Of a stretch of 64,000 nucleotides of DNA, positions 1-12,940 are shown one piece after another. The translations under genes were made by a program, and so were the position numbers. The stretch covers positions 9,385,264-9,449,263 of the forward strand of contig NC_091019.1 of NCBI RefSeq assembly GCF_041296385.1. Direction: 5' to 3'. The notes beneath the pieces are model-generated. The model did not search any database and was not told the origin of the DNA. It was given only the letters and a program-made list of their open reading frames with translations. Origin of the DNA: Aphelocoma coerulescens. Lineage: Eukaryota > Chordata > Aves > Passeriformes > Corvidae. Numbering within the stretch: the stretch's first letter is position 1; every line of letters starts with the position of its first letter.

Positions 1-3000
1 ATATAGTATACTGCATTCCAGAATGGCTTAGTAATGGTGACAGTGGGTTTTAGAAAACTAAATTTAGGAAAATAATAATAAAAAAATCCTTGGAATTGAA
101 GCTCATATATTTCTTTTAACTGCCTCTCTTTGGGAGGGCAGGAGGATGACAGAAAAATTATTTGAGAGGAAAGGGTATTTAGTCTCCAGCGTTGCTGCGC
201 CTATTACAGATAGAAGAAGTTTCCACTGTACTAAAAAACATGGGCTTGATACCTTAACAGCACATATCCTATAGTTATCACTGCTACTTGGGCTATTAAA
301 AACTAACAGGTGATGTGAAATAATAAAATAGTATATTAATTAAATGAGCTTGGCAAATGCCCTGCCATGCATTTGTACTGCACTTAATAGTATTCTAAAA
401 CAAAGGTAATTGAGGAATGAGTAGGGAATTTGTCACACCAGCCTTTACACCAGGACCCTGCCAATTTTTCATGTGTGCATCTTAAGTAAACACAGCAGCG
501 TTGGGCTGCAGCCCGCACACCTGGGCAGGAGCACTGCTGTAGCTGATAGTGTGATGACTGACATGGAGATTAAAATCTCAGCCTCCCCTTAAAGTGTTCC
601 ATTATCTTACTTTTTAGAGCACTGACTTAATGCTTTATTAATAGATCTCTTGTTATTTGGAAAAGAACATATCACAAGCTGAGCGTAGGGGGTATTTTCT
701 GGTTGCTGTTTGAACTTGATAACTTTTGTTCCTCCAGGCAAGCTGACTATTGTTCTTTTAAAATTAAGTGAAACCAGCAGCAGCAGTCAACATTTGTCTC
801 TGAGACAAAAAATAATTAATGAATTTAATTGCAGTGACCATTAGATCCAGTTATATACCAAAGGGAGCACAGCCCTCCATAAATACCACATTTCCCAATA
901 GTTCAGTAATTCAGCAGCATATTAAAAATACTCTTTCACAGTTTATACACTCCCATAGTTATAGTTGGCAAGTATTTTACTTGACCTAGTCAAGTTTTAG
1001 CTGTTTTCAGGATTCTGTTTCATTTGAGCACTTTTTATATAGAAAAAAAATGTTACAAAGTATTTGGTTTTCCAGAGAAAAGGCAATTCAAGCCTTTTTT
1101 CAAATAGTCTTGAGCAAAGAAAACATTACACTTTTTTTTTTTTTTAGCTTTTAACTTTGATGGGAAAATAAAGATCTAATAATTCCTGCCAGTTTCTCCT
1201 TTGAAGTAATTCATTATTTGTGTTGGGGATATAGAATTAATATTGTCTACTAAACAGAACTACTGACTATCATGTTCCCTCTTGCACAGGGTGCCACCTG
1301 AACTGGCATTACTCCCAGTCGCTTCCCATAGCCTACAGAATAACAGGCATTCCTCAGCATGCATTCAGAGTTTGTTCCTCTTAATTTGATAGTGAGGCTG
1401 TATAATAACTGTGCTTAATTTAGGTTTTCTTTTCTCTTAGCAAAATCCTCACTTGTAATTTTGCTTATTCTTGCATATAAAAATTATGATATGTTTCTGC
1501 ATTCAAGTCAGTGCATCAGATTCAGTGCTGAAAACACTCATTACCTTTGTTATTAATGATGCTCCAAGTTTTCCCATGAGCATGAGGATATCAATTTTCC
1601 TGAAACATTAAAGCTGAATTCCATCCTTCATGGCAGCAGAGAAAATCATGCAAATTGAAGTCCCTTATCTTGCCCCTAACTATGTGTGATAGTCAATATA
1701 ATCTTTCTGTATTTCCTCTTTCCATTTTCCCCATTTCTGTTTCCTTCTTCTAAGTTTTACTTTTTCCTCTCCTTTCCACCCTCCACCCCCTCCTGTTTCC
1801 CTCAGGATAGCCATGTCATTTTTGGAGCGTTGCTTCTGATTTTTAGATATTTCAGTTCTTTTGCTCCTCCCTTGCCCTCTTTTTGCCTCCCCAGAAGGGG
1901 TGTACAAAGGTTTGAAGTGGAAGAAAAGAAGGTTGTTGCCACGTCCTGCCTATGTGTGATTTATCAGCTAATCAAATCGTCTTCAACACAAAGTTTTGCT
2001 CTCTGAAGCATAAAAGCCTCTCTTAAACGTGAGCCTTTACAAATGCATCCATAAAAGTATTTCTTACACTTTATATCCTAGTAAGGTGATAGACTGTTAA
2101 ATTAAACTATTGCATGAAAATATTTATAAATACAGCTTTGTAATCACAGTTTTTCCCAATGAGTAATTTCCTTGGTCTTGAAATCCAGGTCAATACGTTT
2201 CCAGAGGAGATTCCTGAGCGATGGGAGGCACTTTGCTAGACCGAGACTGACAGTGCTTTGGGGAGCTGGAGATTTGGGGTCCATAGTTTACTAGCTTCTC
2301 ATCCTGTCCCTAAAGCAATCCTGCATGATAAAGCAGCAAAATGTTTGAATGTGGCTGGATCTGGCTGTCAACTGCAGCCTGTAAGGATTGTTCAGTGATA
2401 TTAAGAGCTGCAGGATACCTCTAGCGGTACATGGTATAATTGGTGATTGTGCAATTTAAAGTTGCCTTGGGTAACGATAAAGATTGAGGGTTATTATTGG
2501 ATAAGGAGAATCATTTCATCATTCTCAAAAAGAGTAATGCATATGACTTTTCTTGGGCAGGTTAAATTGGAGGGGTATATCTTCCACAATGGACAGAAGT
2601 GTTTAATTTGAAAGATAGTTCTTTGGGAATATCACTTCCAGTGATTAAAGTCGAGATATAATTCAAATTGCCTGAGTCATGCTTCCATTTTTTTCCCCAA
2701 ATTATGCTACACTGGTGGGCAGTTAGCAATTATATGGGATCTGTCTCTGTGTTAAATCCAGCAGCTTGAAATGCTCTAAGGCTTTAAAGTGTTGTTGTTG
2801 GGAGAAAAGTTGAGAAATGTTAGAATGTGTGACTTGTACCCAGTTGGCTTTAATAATTATTATTAGCTCCATTTGCATTCACTGCAGCCACTGCTTCCTT
2901 TCCAAAATTCAAGGAGAAGGGAGTTGTAGTCCACTGCATGCCCTGACAGCTTTTTGTGGCAAAAAGGGGCAATGGCATAAAAATAACATTTTCCTTAATC

Positions 3001-3480
3001 TCAGCAAAATGCAGAGGTAAAGTATAGGCAGGCCTGAAGAGTTTTGAGATGCCTGAATATGACATGAAAAGCTGTGATTTCAGTTAAAATAATGATCTTA
3101 AATACACATGATCTGTAATTACTTGATGTGAATTTGTTTTAATAACTGATTTAGTAAAAACTGTGCAGATGAATGTTACTCCTGGAAATGAAAGCAATTT
3201 AGTTAAAGCAGAGCTATTAATCCTTGTTCAACAAAAATTTATTAGCTTGGCAGAGGCTATGTTGCAGCTGGGGCAAAGAAACCATGTCTCTTGCACAACC
3301 TTTTCCCTGAACAGGCTAACCTGACTCTCTAGCAGCTTGTGTTTCTATCAGTGATATTCTACTTAATAGCATGTCAGCTGACTTGCAAGTATGTCAAACT
3401 GTCATCAAATGCCAATTCATGTTTTATATTCAACTGTTTTCTTTGCAATGTCTGCAATTATCTTTTTATAGCAATTATAG
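1..3480. other. No gene recognised; AT-rich non-coding DNA
   Basis: Both strands are dense in stops and no known repeat family is recognisable. A pyrimidine-rich stretch near 1700-1900 gives low-complexity open frames on both strands that do not look like protein. Short A and T runs occur (for example T-run near 1132-1145). The patch near 780-850, with clustered TAAT-type homeodomain cores, could be regulatory, but the sequence alone cannot show conservation. Confidence 0.6.
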
Positions 3481-3481
3481 C

Positions 3482-3501
3482 AACTATAATTAATTATAGT
3501 T
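3482..3501. repeat. 20-bp perfect AT-rich palindrome
   Basis: The 10-base arm AACTATAATT is followed directly by its exact reverse complement, AATTATAGTT. The core repeats again as CTATAATTAAT about 20 bases downstream (near 3520). It lies in an AT-rich patch (about 3455-3550) dense in TAATTA, the paired homeodomain core. It could form a small cruciform or be a clustered homeodomain site; neither is demonstrated. Confidence 0.7.
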
Positions 3502-3509
3502 AATAATAT

Positions 3510-4560
3510 AATTAATTCTACTATAATTAATCCTATCTAGAATTATTTAAAGTAGTATGTGATGAGCAACAGAGGAGCACATCACATTAAAATAATTCAG
3601 AAAGAGGTTGACAAGTATGGTTTTGGCAAATACTATAGTTTGGGCTTTGTGGGTTGTTTTGGTCCAAGAAGGTTAAAGACTGTTAGAACCCTGTAGTCTT
3701 TCATGTGAAGTGGCAATGTAGCACATCTCCAGCAGCATCTCAACAACTGTTTTTCATCTCTTCTGAGTTTAATCTACTGGAGGATTGGTCATCTGTGACA
3801 GATGTCTGTAAATACAAAACCCTATTGATCTAGGGTTCGTTTTATGCAGATATTAGCTGGCAAAGATGTTTAGTTCTCCTCTGTAGTGAATGTAAAGCGT
3901 TTTTTCTATCTAGAGAGAGAAAACATGAAAGTTAAGGGGGTTTTGGAGCATTTCTGAATAGCAGAGGTTAATAGGCTGGGAGTGTGTGCTTTCCTTATTA
4001 CCCTCGCTTCTTTCCTCTCATCTACACTCATCAATAAATAAATAAGTTAATTAAAAAGCCGTTTCTAAGGGACAAAGTACAGATCCTTAAGACATATCAA
4101 AGTCTCAGTAAAAAAATTAACCACTGGCCTGAAGATATACACAGATTTATGGATGGATGAAAGCCCTCAGCTTTGCTGGTTTTTATTGTTACAATGAGCT
4201 GCACAAGTTGCAACAGTAAATGGAAGGTATATCTCTCTGCCAAAAGTTGTTAAACCAGTGGGCCCATGGCAAGGCCTATTATGCTGAAAACATAAGATGA
4301 AAATCCTATTTGCAAAAATATCCAAATTTTCATATATATACTTAATCATAATCCTAATATTTTGGAAATGTTCTGGATCATCAGGATATGTAGGAAAAAA
4401 TATTCAGAATCTAATTAAATGCCCATAGGAGATTCTATCTGATCTTCAACCAACAGTTAATGAAATGTGTGTGTCTGCATGCAGAAATAAGCATATTATT
4501 TATTATTTTAACAAATTATTTAATGCATTTTGCCATGTTTTATTTTTATGACCTCTCTTT
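3510..4560. other. No gene recognised
   Basis: AT-rich sequence with stops in all frames. I see no transposable-element termini, tRNA boxes or long repeats. Confidence 0.5.
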
Positions 4561-4572
4561 TCTGCATTGCAG

Positions 4573-4850
4573 GCATCCTGTGACTGTTTTGCTCATCCAG
4601 GCATCTTCTTGTCCATCACGACCTTTGCTGACCTAACTGCTGGTGACAATTCTATTCTGAGCTTTCTCCCACAGTCCAAGTTTCTGTGCCAGCAGGTGTA
4701 TTGGTGATAAGCACTCCTCTTGTGAGGTTGGTGTGGATTGTCTTCTGTGTTTGGAGAGTAGGTGGTCAGAGGCTAAGTAATGCAGCAGGTGTCTTGTGCT
4801 TCCAGCTCAGCCGTTATCTGGCACTTGTGGCTTTCCAGGGCTCGCAGCTG
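4573..4850 (+). other. Exon-like segment with good splice signals, coding status unknown
   Basis: A pyrimidine-rich tract ending TTCTGCATTGCAG (AG at 4571-4572) is followed by a segment visibly richer in G and C than its flanks. A GTGAGTG donor-like site begins at 4851. An 88-codon open frame starts inside it (4686) but runs through the putative donor to 4952, and its translation matches no family I recognise. It could be an exon of a non-coding transcript, an old unrecognised repeat, or chance. Only the splice-like signals and the local composition shift are directly visible. Confidence 0.2.
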
Positions 4851-4952
4851 GTGAGTGCTCTGCAAGGCAAGCCCAAACAAGCAGGTGGCGTGGGGCACCA
4901 GCCCACTCTGCGTCCTCAGCTGAAAAAGAAGGTGGGCGGCTTCCATCAGTGA

Positions 4953-7900
4953 GGAGTCACCTTTGTGTCCCTTGAGAACAAAGCAACGTTCTACTAGAAG
5001 TAACCAGTTCTGCTTGCAAAATGCAAGTTGAACTCTGGTGAATGTTTTGTTTGTGGTTGTTCCTTATTTGGCTTATCTGCAGGGAATCGATTAAAAAACT
5101 TCATTGTGATCAACATGGGTCTTTGAAAGAGTCTTGTGAAAAAGTCCTCATCTCTATCTCTGCACAAATTAATAAATGAAGTTTATTAATACTATTAAAT
5201 ACTGATATCTGTAAGAGTATTATTATTATATTCAGTGGTGTTTACAGACAGGGTATGTAGGTGCTCATATTCAAGTACAGCCCAACACTGTGGGCAGATT
5301 TAGTGTAGCTGGGTACACTAATTCACTCAATCCACAACAATGCATGAAAAGCAAATTAGAAAATGAAAGATGTTTATTTCTTAACAAGCTTCACTCATCC
5401 AAGAATTAAAGATTCACAAAATCTTAAACTGTTAAAAAGTATTTTCAGAATTAGTGTTTTCATTGGTCCTTCAGGTGGTCATTCAGGATGTTTAAGACTA
5501 TGCAATAAATTAAAAATAGCTGTGGCAAACAGTTGTGGAGAAGTCCTCACTGTTGTTTTCACAGGAGTCAACACATACTCATTAGTAGAAAAATTTAATT
5601 TTGCCTGCTTAGTTTTTAAAAAAATAAATAAGCACTAGCAATCACAGAAAACAAAGAGTGGGTGATTGGTTCCTATTATTTTTCTTTTTAATATGAACAT
5701 GAGCCCTACAGCTCTGTGATTCAGTTTCATAATTTCCTCCCATTTAACCTAAGTGGCTGTTTTGGGAAAGATTCCTTTCCTTGAAGAATAGGTCATGTGT
5801 GGGTTTAATATGTTCTTGGAGAAATTCATTATTGTTTTCTTTTATAATCTTGGTGGAGTTTCAGTAATTATATCTTACTTTCTTTATTTAAACTTTTCCA
5901 GGTCTTAAAACTAAGAGTGTTATCACCTGTTTCAGCAGTCTACTTTCTTTAAACTTTCAGGTATTCTTTTTAAAATGAATTAAATTTGTATTTAAAAATA
6001 GAGTTGTGGTTCCTCTGCCTGTATAAACAAATTCTGGTCTTCCCATTAATAACAATCCATCTGCTGTAGTTATTTCCAGTACACTGTAATGGGGCTCTTC
6101 CTCTTCTCACAGGGAAAGTACAGTTGTCAGATTGAGGAAAAATCTGTAGAAAGGCAAGCCATTGCTAGAAGTGCTGCAGGTTATTCCACAGGGCTGAAGT
6201 TATCTGAAATAGCAAATAGAGTATTTTTAAATTCCCTCACCTTCCAGTGTTTGTTCGGGGGATGAGGAAACTTCTGGTGCACTTTAGCTCCTTAACCTTT
6301 TAGTCATTTCTGATGAGGAAAAAGGGTAAATAGCATAAATATATAGTGATCATAAATATGGATAGACTTACACATTTATATAGCTATTTACAAATGGCAT
6401 GCATATAGAGAACTGACTGGTAACAAAGCTGTTATTAATGTAGTTACAATATAGTTTCTGCTGCAAAATTGTCATGGCACCAGCATAGTCTCAAAATGGT
6501 ACCACAGTTCTAATTTCATCTTCATTAGCATGTTACTTTGTCTATAAAATAAAACATTCATCACATTTCTAATAAAATTCTGGTTTATGTGTGTATGAAA
6601 TACCTTCTGTTGAGTAAAGTATCAATTAAGAAATGAAGTGCAAACTCAAGTAACTTGTTTGCAATTATGCTAATTACCACTCTTAAGGTCTTTATTGATG
6701 CTAAAATCTTTAGATGCAAACTGAGGGGATAAACATTTCGTCTTACACAGAGCACCTGTCACATGGTAGTACCATTCAGTTACTGCCTCCCAAGAGCCAG
6801 AGCATTTCATCTCAAATTCTCCCTTTTCCCTATATAAATCCTATTTCTCTCTTCTCTTCATATAACTGAAATAATACAGAGCTTGTTGGAAACTACTCTA
6901 CTTCTAATGAGAATATTGCACCTCTTCAAAATTATGACCATTGGAAAATGCAAAGTACTTTCAGTCAGAATGCTGAAGGAAATAGAATTGCTTGTGTATC
7001 TGAAAACAAGCATAGGGCTTTTTCAGATTTTAAGGAGAAGCAAAGAAAATTCTGCTCTTCTTTCTGTACCCCAAAATGAAAATGTAGGAAAAATAAGTGA
7101 AGGAGGTTTTGGCCATTTTTCCATCTCTGTTTCATTTTTCTTTACATTTTGGAGAAGCTCTGCAGGAATTTTATATCAAATTTCCATTTTACAGTGGTAG
7201 TTGTGGCAATATAAAGAGTGCTGCAATGGCAAATACCTTCTGAAGCCTATGAGTTTGTTTACATCAGAGGTCTCACACTGTAGGATTCTGGATGAATTCT
7301 ACACTTACTGTTTACCTGAGCACCAAGTTCATATATCTGCGCTGTTTTAACCAAACCAATTGTATGTGTCTGCAGGTGTATATCTAGGTATGCATACAGA
7401 CATATGTGGATATATATACACACCATAAATAAATCTTTCTTCCTTAATTAGCATGGCCATCCTTAGGGTATTTGAGAAAATAAGGCCTCCTACTTCAAGA
7501 GGAAGAAGCCAGGCTAATGAAGGAAACTTCCTATGTCAGTAGCTTGTAAGCCCTTGATTCTGAACCACAATAATGTACTTGTTAATCCAGTTATTGCAAT
7601 ATTGTCTTGCATCTGTACCCATGTGACAGCTGAGAGGCTGGCTCACAAATGACCATTGCAAAGAATTGTGATGTTTGAATATAAATATTTGGAACATGGA
7701 AAGACGGAAGAAAATCTTGGGTAGTTTGAAGGGGAAAAAATAGAAAAAATAGATGTGAGGGTGAATTTTATGGAAAACTTCATGTCAATGCCCAGATTTT
7801 TCCAAAGAAGATGTGTAGGTGGTTTTCCCAATGAGACCTGATGAAGAAATGGCAACTATCATGTAAAGAATTATTCTGTACTACAGGGAAAGAAGACCAT

Positions 7901-10177
7901 TTCTCATTTTAGGTCACTAGATTATATCGATCTCTGGTATTTACTTTTGATACATGAGTAGCTGGAAATGGAAATGGAAAATGTTGGTAGAGTCACCTGC
8001 TTGTTCCCAGCTCTGTTCTGTTGGGGTTTTCCTTTGATGGTAGTGATAACCACTGTAGCCATTTTCTTCCCAGAAAGCCAAGGAGTATTTTCTGTCTATG
8101 TTAACGTTTAATTAAAAATAACATGAGTCAATGTCCGTGTTTCTACTGCAGTGTGATGTGGCCATTGTTTGAAAGAGACATGTATGAACAGGGATGTGGA
8201 GAAAATGATGGAACTAATGCAACTAAGATGACAGAACTGAGATGGCAAATGTTATTACTAAACTCCAGATTCTTCATCTGTGATGCTTAAAATGTGTTTC
8301 TTTTACTTTTGTGAGGTGATTTTCGTTTATGTAGTGCTAATTTTGTAGTCTATATAGCATAGCAGAAGTCACAAGGAGGCCCTAAGTTTTTTAAAATTCT
8401 CTCCTGTAGTGCATAACTTACATTTACATGTGAGTGATACTGCAGAGATGTTCTGGGCTGAAGCAAATTGCCAAAGTAAAGTTCCATGTTCCCTTCTCGA
8501 AAGACCCCACTTCTTCTGGACCTGCAGAGAGTTGTTTGTCTGTAATGCTGCTGCTGAAGAGCATGCTGAGTCATACAGCACAAATGTAGGCTTTGTCCTC
8601 CCATGGCTGTATCAATTATTCTTTCCTCCTGTATTACTTAATGATACACCAACTCTTTCCACAAAGTGTGCATGACTCAGGGCTTCATCGTGCTGTTGCC
8701 CCTGAACTATTCTTCTCTTTCTGAATCAGAGCTTGGAGGCTTGGAAAGGACTTGTTAGGGGAGATGTTTGAGAAGACCACATTGCACTGTACTTGTAATA
8801 TTAGGTTCAATTCTTAAAATGGCACTTTTGTTTAAACAGCTTTGTTATTAATACATTGAAAACTTAATCTGGAAATGTTTAGGGGTTCAGCTTTAAAGAA
8901 ACTACAGAAGTTCAAAGTTTCTGTGGAACCTTTGTAACCCAAAAATAAGTTTTAGAATTAGATGGGACCTTTGCCTTTGTAGTTGATTGGATTGAGTTCA
9001 GAAACACTATGTATTACGCCTGCCAGTCATGATTTTTCAGCATTTCTAATTAGAAACAATAAGCTGCAGTGAAATAAAGGAAGAGATGCATTTTTTTTTT
9101 TTTAATTTGCAAAAGTTTAGTAAAAACTAAGAATTAAATACCCTGATAATCCACACTTGCTCTTATCTTCATTTTTAGGTGTTTGAATGGCAGGCTGTTT
9201 TCTGGAGTTTTTTTATCTTTTCTTCTATCAACAAATAAATTTAGAAAGTAATCTAATGTGAATCACTAAGACTTTTAAATAAGATATATGAAATTTGTAT
9301 CAGCCTACATAGCCTACATTGCTCATATGTTACAAACTATTTTCCTGCAGGTTCTTCTAATCTTGTCCTACAAATTTGCAATGGCTTTAACATAAGGAGG
9401 GCAAAAAAAAAAGAAGGAAAGAAAACTAGCAATATTGGGGGTTACTGTCAGTTTAAATGCCAAACCTTTTAACAAAAGGTTTTTCAAAGAATACTGATCA
9501 AGTTTTTTATTTTTTCCAGTGGTAAGAGACTCAAAGCTTCAGGGTCTAAACCCAACATTAATGTTGCAACTTTAGTAATAGTGTACACATGACCTCATTC
9601 TTCAGTGTCTTTTGTTTGTTTGGGTTTTTTAAAATTTTCTTAAATGATAACACACACTTGTAAAATTATTTGTTATGATCATTCAAATTGTAAGAGTCTC
9701 TTGCACATCTTTGCAAGGAACTGATAGAACTAATGTTGATTGTGTTTAAAGTAGACCTTAAAAACTGAATTTTCCAGGTTTTGAAACCTGGATTCTGGTC
9801 AAGATTGTCTCTGTAGCAACACAGCTTTGATGTTTCAGGGTCAAACACATGAATAGACTATATTTTGATGGCAAGAGTGTGTCTTTGATGAGGCTGTACA
9901 TGATCAAGCTGCTGCTGCTTTGGAACCTCCCTGTATGTGTCTTCACAGAAGTTGGCCCAGAGTCCTTCCTAGACACTATTGGCAGTTTCAAATTGGAGTT
10001 CTGTGTGACAGCAATGTGACCATAGACACATAAATCACTCTGGGTGTCCTCCAGACTGCTTCCAGAACTAGTCAGCTCTAGTCTGGTGTTGATAAATGTG
10101 TATAAAGAGGATCCACATGGGAAGTAATGATGTATGTGGAACCCCTGGACATGATCCTCAGTTGGCAGTGATGGGGA
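4953..10177. other. No gene or known repeat recognised
   Basis: AT-rich DNA with no open frame that resembles a protein. The only items noted are two AP-1/Maf-like sites: TGCTGAGTCA at 8564-8573 and TGACTCA at 8673-8679. I recognise no mobile-element ends. Confidence 0.5.
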
Positions 10178-11104
10178 GAATTGGACACAGGACTTGAAGG
10201 GATACTAAGTAAGTTTGCAGCTGATACAAAATTGGAAGGAGCTGTTGACTCCCCCAAAAGCAGCGAGATCCTGCAGGGAGACCTCAAAATATTAAAGAGA
10301 TGGGCAATCACTACCAATATGAAGTTCAACAAGGGCAAGTGCCAGTTTCTGCATCTGGGACGGGGCAGCCCTGGTTGTGTGTATGGACTGGGGAAGGAAA
10401 GGCTGGAGAGCAATGCTGTGGGAAGGGACCTACCTGGTCCATGGCAAGCTGAATGTGAGTCAGCAGTGCCCTGGCAGCCAGGAGGGACAACCCTGTCCTG
10501 GGGAGCCTGAGGCACAGCATCACCAGCCGGACAAGGGAGGGGATTGTCCTGCTCTGCTCTGAGCTGGGGCAGCCTCACCTCGAGTGCTGGGGGCAGGTTT
10601 AGGCCACTCAATATAAAAAAGACATGAAGCCATTAGAGATTGTCCAAAGGAGATCATGAGGAAGGTGAAGGGCCTTGAGGGGAAGCTGTATGAGGAGTGG
10701 CTGAGGGCACTTGGTCTGTTCAGCCTGGAGGAGAGGAGACTGAGGGGAGATCTCATTGTGGTCTTCAATATCCTCATGAGGGGCAATGGAGGGGCAGGCA
10801 CTGATCCCTGCTCTGTGGTGACCAGTGACAGGACTCAAGGGAATGGCCTGAAACTTAGTCAGGGGACGTTTAGGCTGGATATCAGGAAAAGTTTCTTTAC
10901 CTAGGGGATGGCTTGGCACTGAAACAGCTCCCCAGGGAAGTGGTTCTAGCACCAAGCCTGTCAGAATGCAAGAAGTGTCTGGACAATGCTCTCAGGGACA
11001 TGGTGTGACTCTTGTGGTGTCCTGCCTAGGGCCAGGAGTTGGACTCGATGATCCCTTTGGGTCCCTTCCAACTCAGAATATTCTGTGATTCTGTGATTCT
11101 GTGA
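10178..11104 (+). mobile_element. CR1 non-LTR retrotransposon, 5'-truncated, 3' end of ORF2 plus tail
   Basis: This is the largest LINE remnant in the window. The first frame (from 10181) reads like the end of the CR1 reverse transcriptase. It has a degenerate catalytic box KFAADTKL where active copies carry FADDT, followed by the family's MKFNKGKCQFLHLG stretch near codons 47-60. Frame shifts then move the coding remnant to other frames. The later piece (10656-10904) has the LFSLEERRLRGDL segment and ends at an in-frame stop. The 3' end is diagnostic: a GGACTCGATGATCC-type motif, then repeats of the 8-mer ATTCTGTG up to 11104. The lost catalytic Asp, frame shifts and 5' truncation make it dead. 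Families of this kind move by target-primed reverse transcription and normally leave such 5'-truncated copies. Confidence 0.95.
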
Positions 11105-12755
11105 ATTGTGCTTTAGCTATGTTTTCTATGGCTGAATTTCAGAGGGACTCCTTATGTGTCTGGTTAAATAATTTCACAGGTCAAGTCAGCTGGAGATCGC
11201 TTCAACCTGTACAATAATCTAATCACCTGTTAGTGGAGATGCTGGACATCTCTGTCTAATCTGCTGGAGGCAGGTGCATTAAGCTGGAAGCTGAAGAGGT
11301 GAAGAAACTGGATGCATCCAAGTGCACTGTATGTTGAAAAGGCAAGACTGTAGTAAAGTGACAAAAATCCTCTTGATATCTGAGAAAACAAAGTCTGCTT
11401 GTGACATGGATATTGAGAACAAATCAGTCAAAAAGGAAAATAGAGGAAGAAAACTATGGAAAGGCTAGCAATAATCTTCACTATTTCTACTTTTGTGTGA
11501 GCAATTACATCATGCATTGCTTTGGCTGATGTTTCATGGAATAACCCATCCCTGCTGGGATACAAAAATACCAAGACAGCAGTAGCTTTAAATCTGTATG
11601 TATCCAGAAGGCTGAGAACACTTGATTGTTTCATGTTGCTCTTATTCAATAGAGTAACTTCATACTCTGTTATGGTATTTTGAAATCTTGGATCCTGTCA
11701 AACTTTGGGGACTGCCATCAGTTACTGGGACATAGGCATTTCTAAGACTCCAGACACTAACCAGCCAAGGAGAAAAAATTAGTTCAGAAACAAACCATGA
11801 GTTCTAAACCTCATTTAATTTTAATCTAAGCTTCTATGTAATTACTTAGTTATTTCAGGGGTGTAAGGCCTCTGTGTTTAAAAAAGAAAGAGTTGGACAA
11901 AGATTTGCTTGGCAAAATTTGAAACTCTCCCCTCTGGAGAGGTAAAAATAAAATGCCTGTGTTTCTTTATGTCAGTTGTCTTTCTAGTGGTTTTATTAAC
12001 TTTCCTAGTACTTGAAAAAATTCATTTTCTGCTACATGTAAGTTAAGGAAAAGAGGCCAAAAACCTCACTGTGGTTTCTGACAGATTCTGTCAATCATAA
12101 TAATATGCCCAGAGTAGAGCAGCTCTTTCACAGGCGGGCTTATTCACACATAAGGGATGACTAAGTGTACAGCAAGATGCATGGTTACATGTTACATTAC
12201 ACTAAAAGAGAATATTCTACTTTTAATTCACCTCTTCAATCAGATCTAGAGGTGTGCAGTCACTCAAAAGGCTGCTGTAGTGCGTAAGAAAATCGAACCA
12301 ACTACTCAGGAACTCTCCAGCCCTAGGCAAGACTGAATCCAAGTAACATCTGCACAAGCACATGCCCCATATGCCCAAAAAGGCCAGAAAAATGAGAGGT
12401 GTTTTTTAAAAAGCTGGAGTTACCGTTTCTGGGTACACTGGAGCAGTGTCAGCATGGATTGAGGGCTGCTCAACACTATGGTCTTGCTGGCTGTGCTGGA
12501 GCCTTGTAAAGACTCTGAAGCTAAAATGGGATATTCACAGGCTCCTTTGAGGCTTTTAAAGAAATCAGCTGATTGTGTTAGACTGAGGACTCAGCACCAC
12601 GTGTGTTTGCGATCCTGCACCAATGGGTTGCCCATTTCTGTTCTATCTCCTGTCTCTGCTAAGGACAAGATCCTGTGGCAGAGTAGAAGCAATGCTAATC
12701 AGAAATCCCTTGCAGGTGTTTTCTCATGACATCACTTCAGTGTTTTGTGTTTTCT
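11105..12755. other. No gene recognised
   Basis: Moderately AT-rich DNA between two CR1 fragments. An 83-codon open frame at 12478-12729 has no recognisable domain and no splice or promoter context. No further repeat is recognised. Confidence 0.5.
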
Positions 12756-12940
12756 TACATAGAATCATAGAATGGCCTTGATAGGAAGAGACCTAAAAGG
12801 TCATGTCATTCCAAGCCCCCTGCCATGGGCAGGAACACCTTCCACTAGACCAGATTCCTCAGAACTCCATCCAGCCTGGCCTTTAACACTTCCAGGGATG
12901 GGGCCTCCACACCTTCTCTGGGCAGCCTGTGGCAGTGCCT
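12756..12940 (-). mobile_element. CR1 3'-end fragment (minus strand)
   Basis: The plus strand starts with the reverse-complemented tail ATAGAATCATAGAATGG. It continues with the conserved CR1 3' segment in reverse complement (CCTGCCATGGGCAGGAACACC, then TCTGGGCAGCCTGTGGCAGTG). The match fades after about 12940. It is a short, 5'-truncated insertion pointing to the minus strand. The 60-codon plus-strand frame across it is an accident of the repeat. Confidence 0.9.

Noticed and set aside
1686..2006. 106-codon Phe/Ser/Pro-rich frame with an opposite Lys/Arg-rich frame
   Set aside because: Reflects a pyrimidine-rich strand; hydrophobic low-complexity translation without start context or conservation evidence.
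10078..10611. 177-codon minus-strand open frame
   Set aside because: It is antisense to the CR1 reverse-transcriptase remnant; Pro/Ser-rich sequence of this type is a by-product of reading the repeat backwards.
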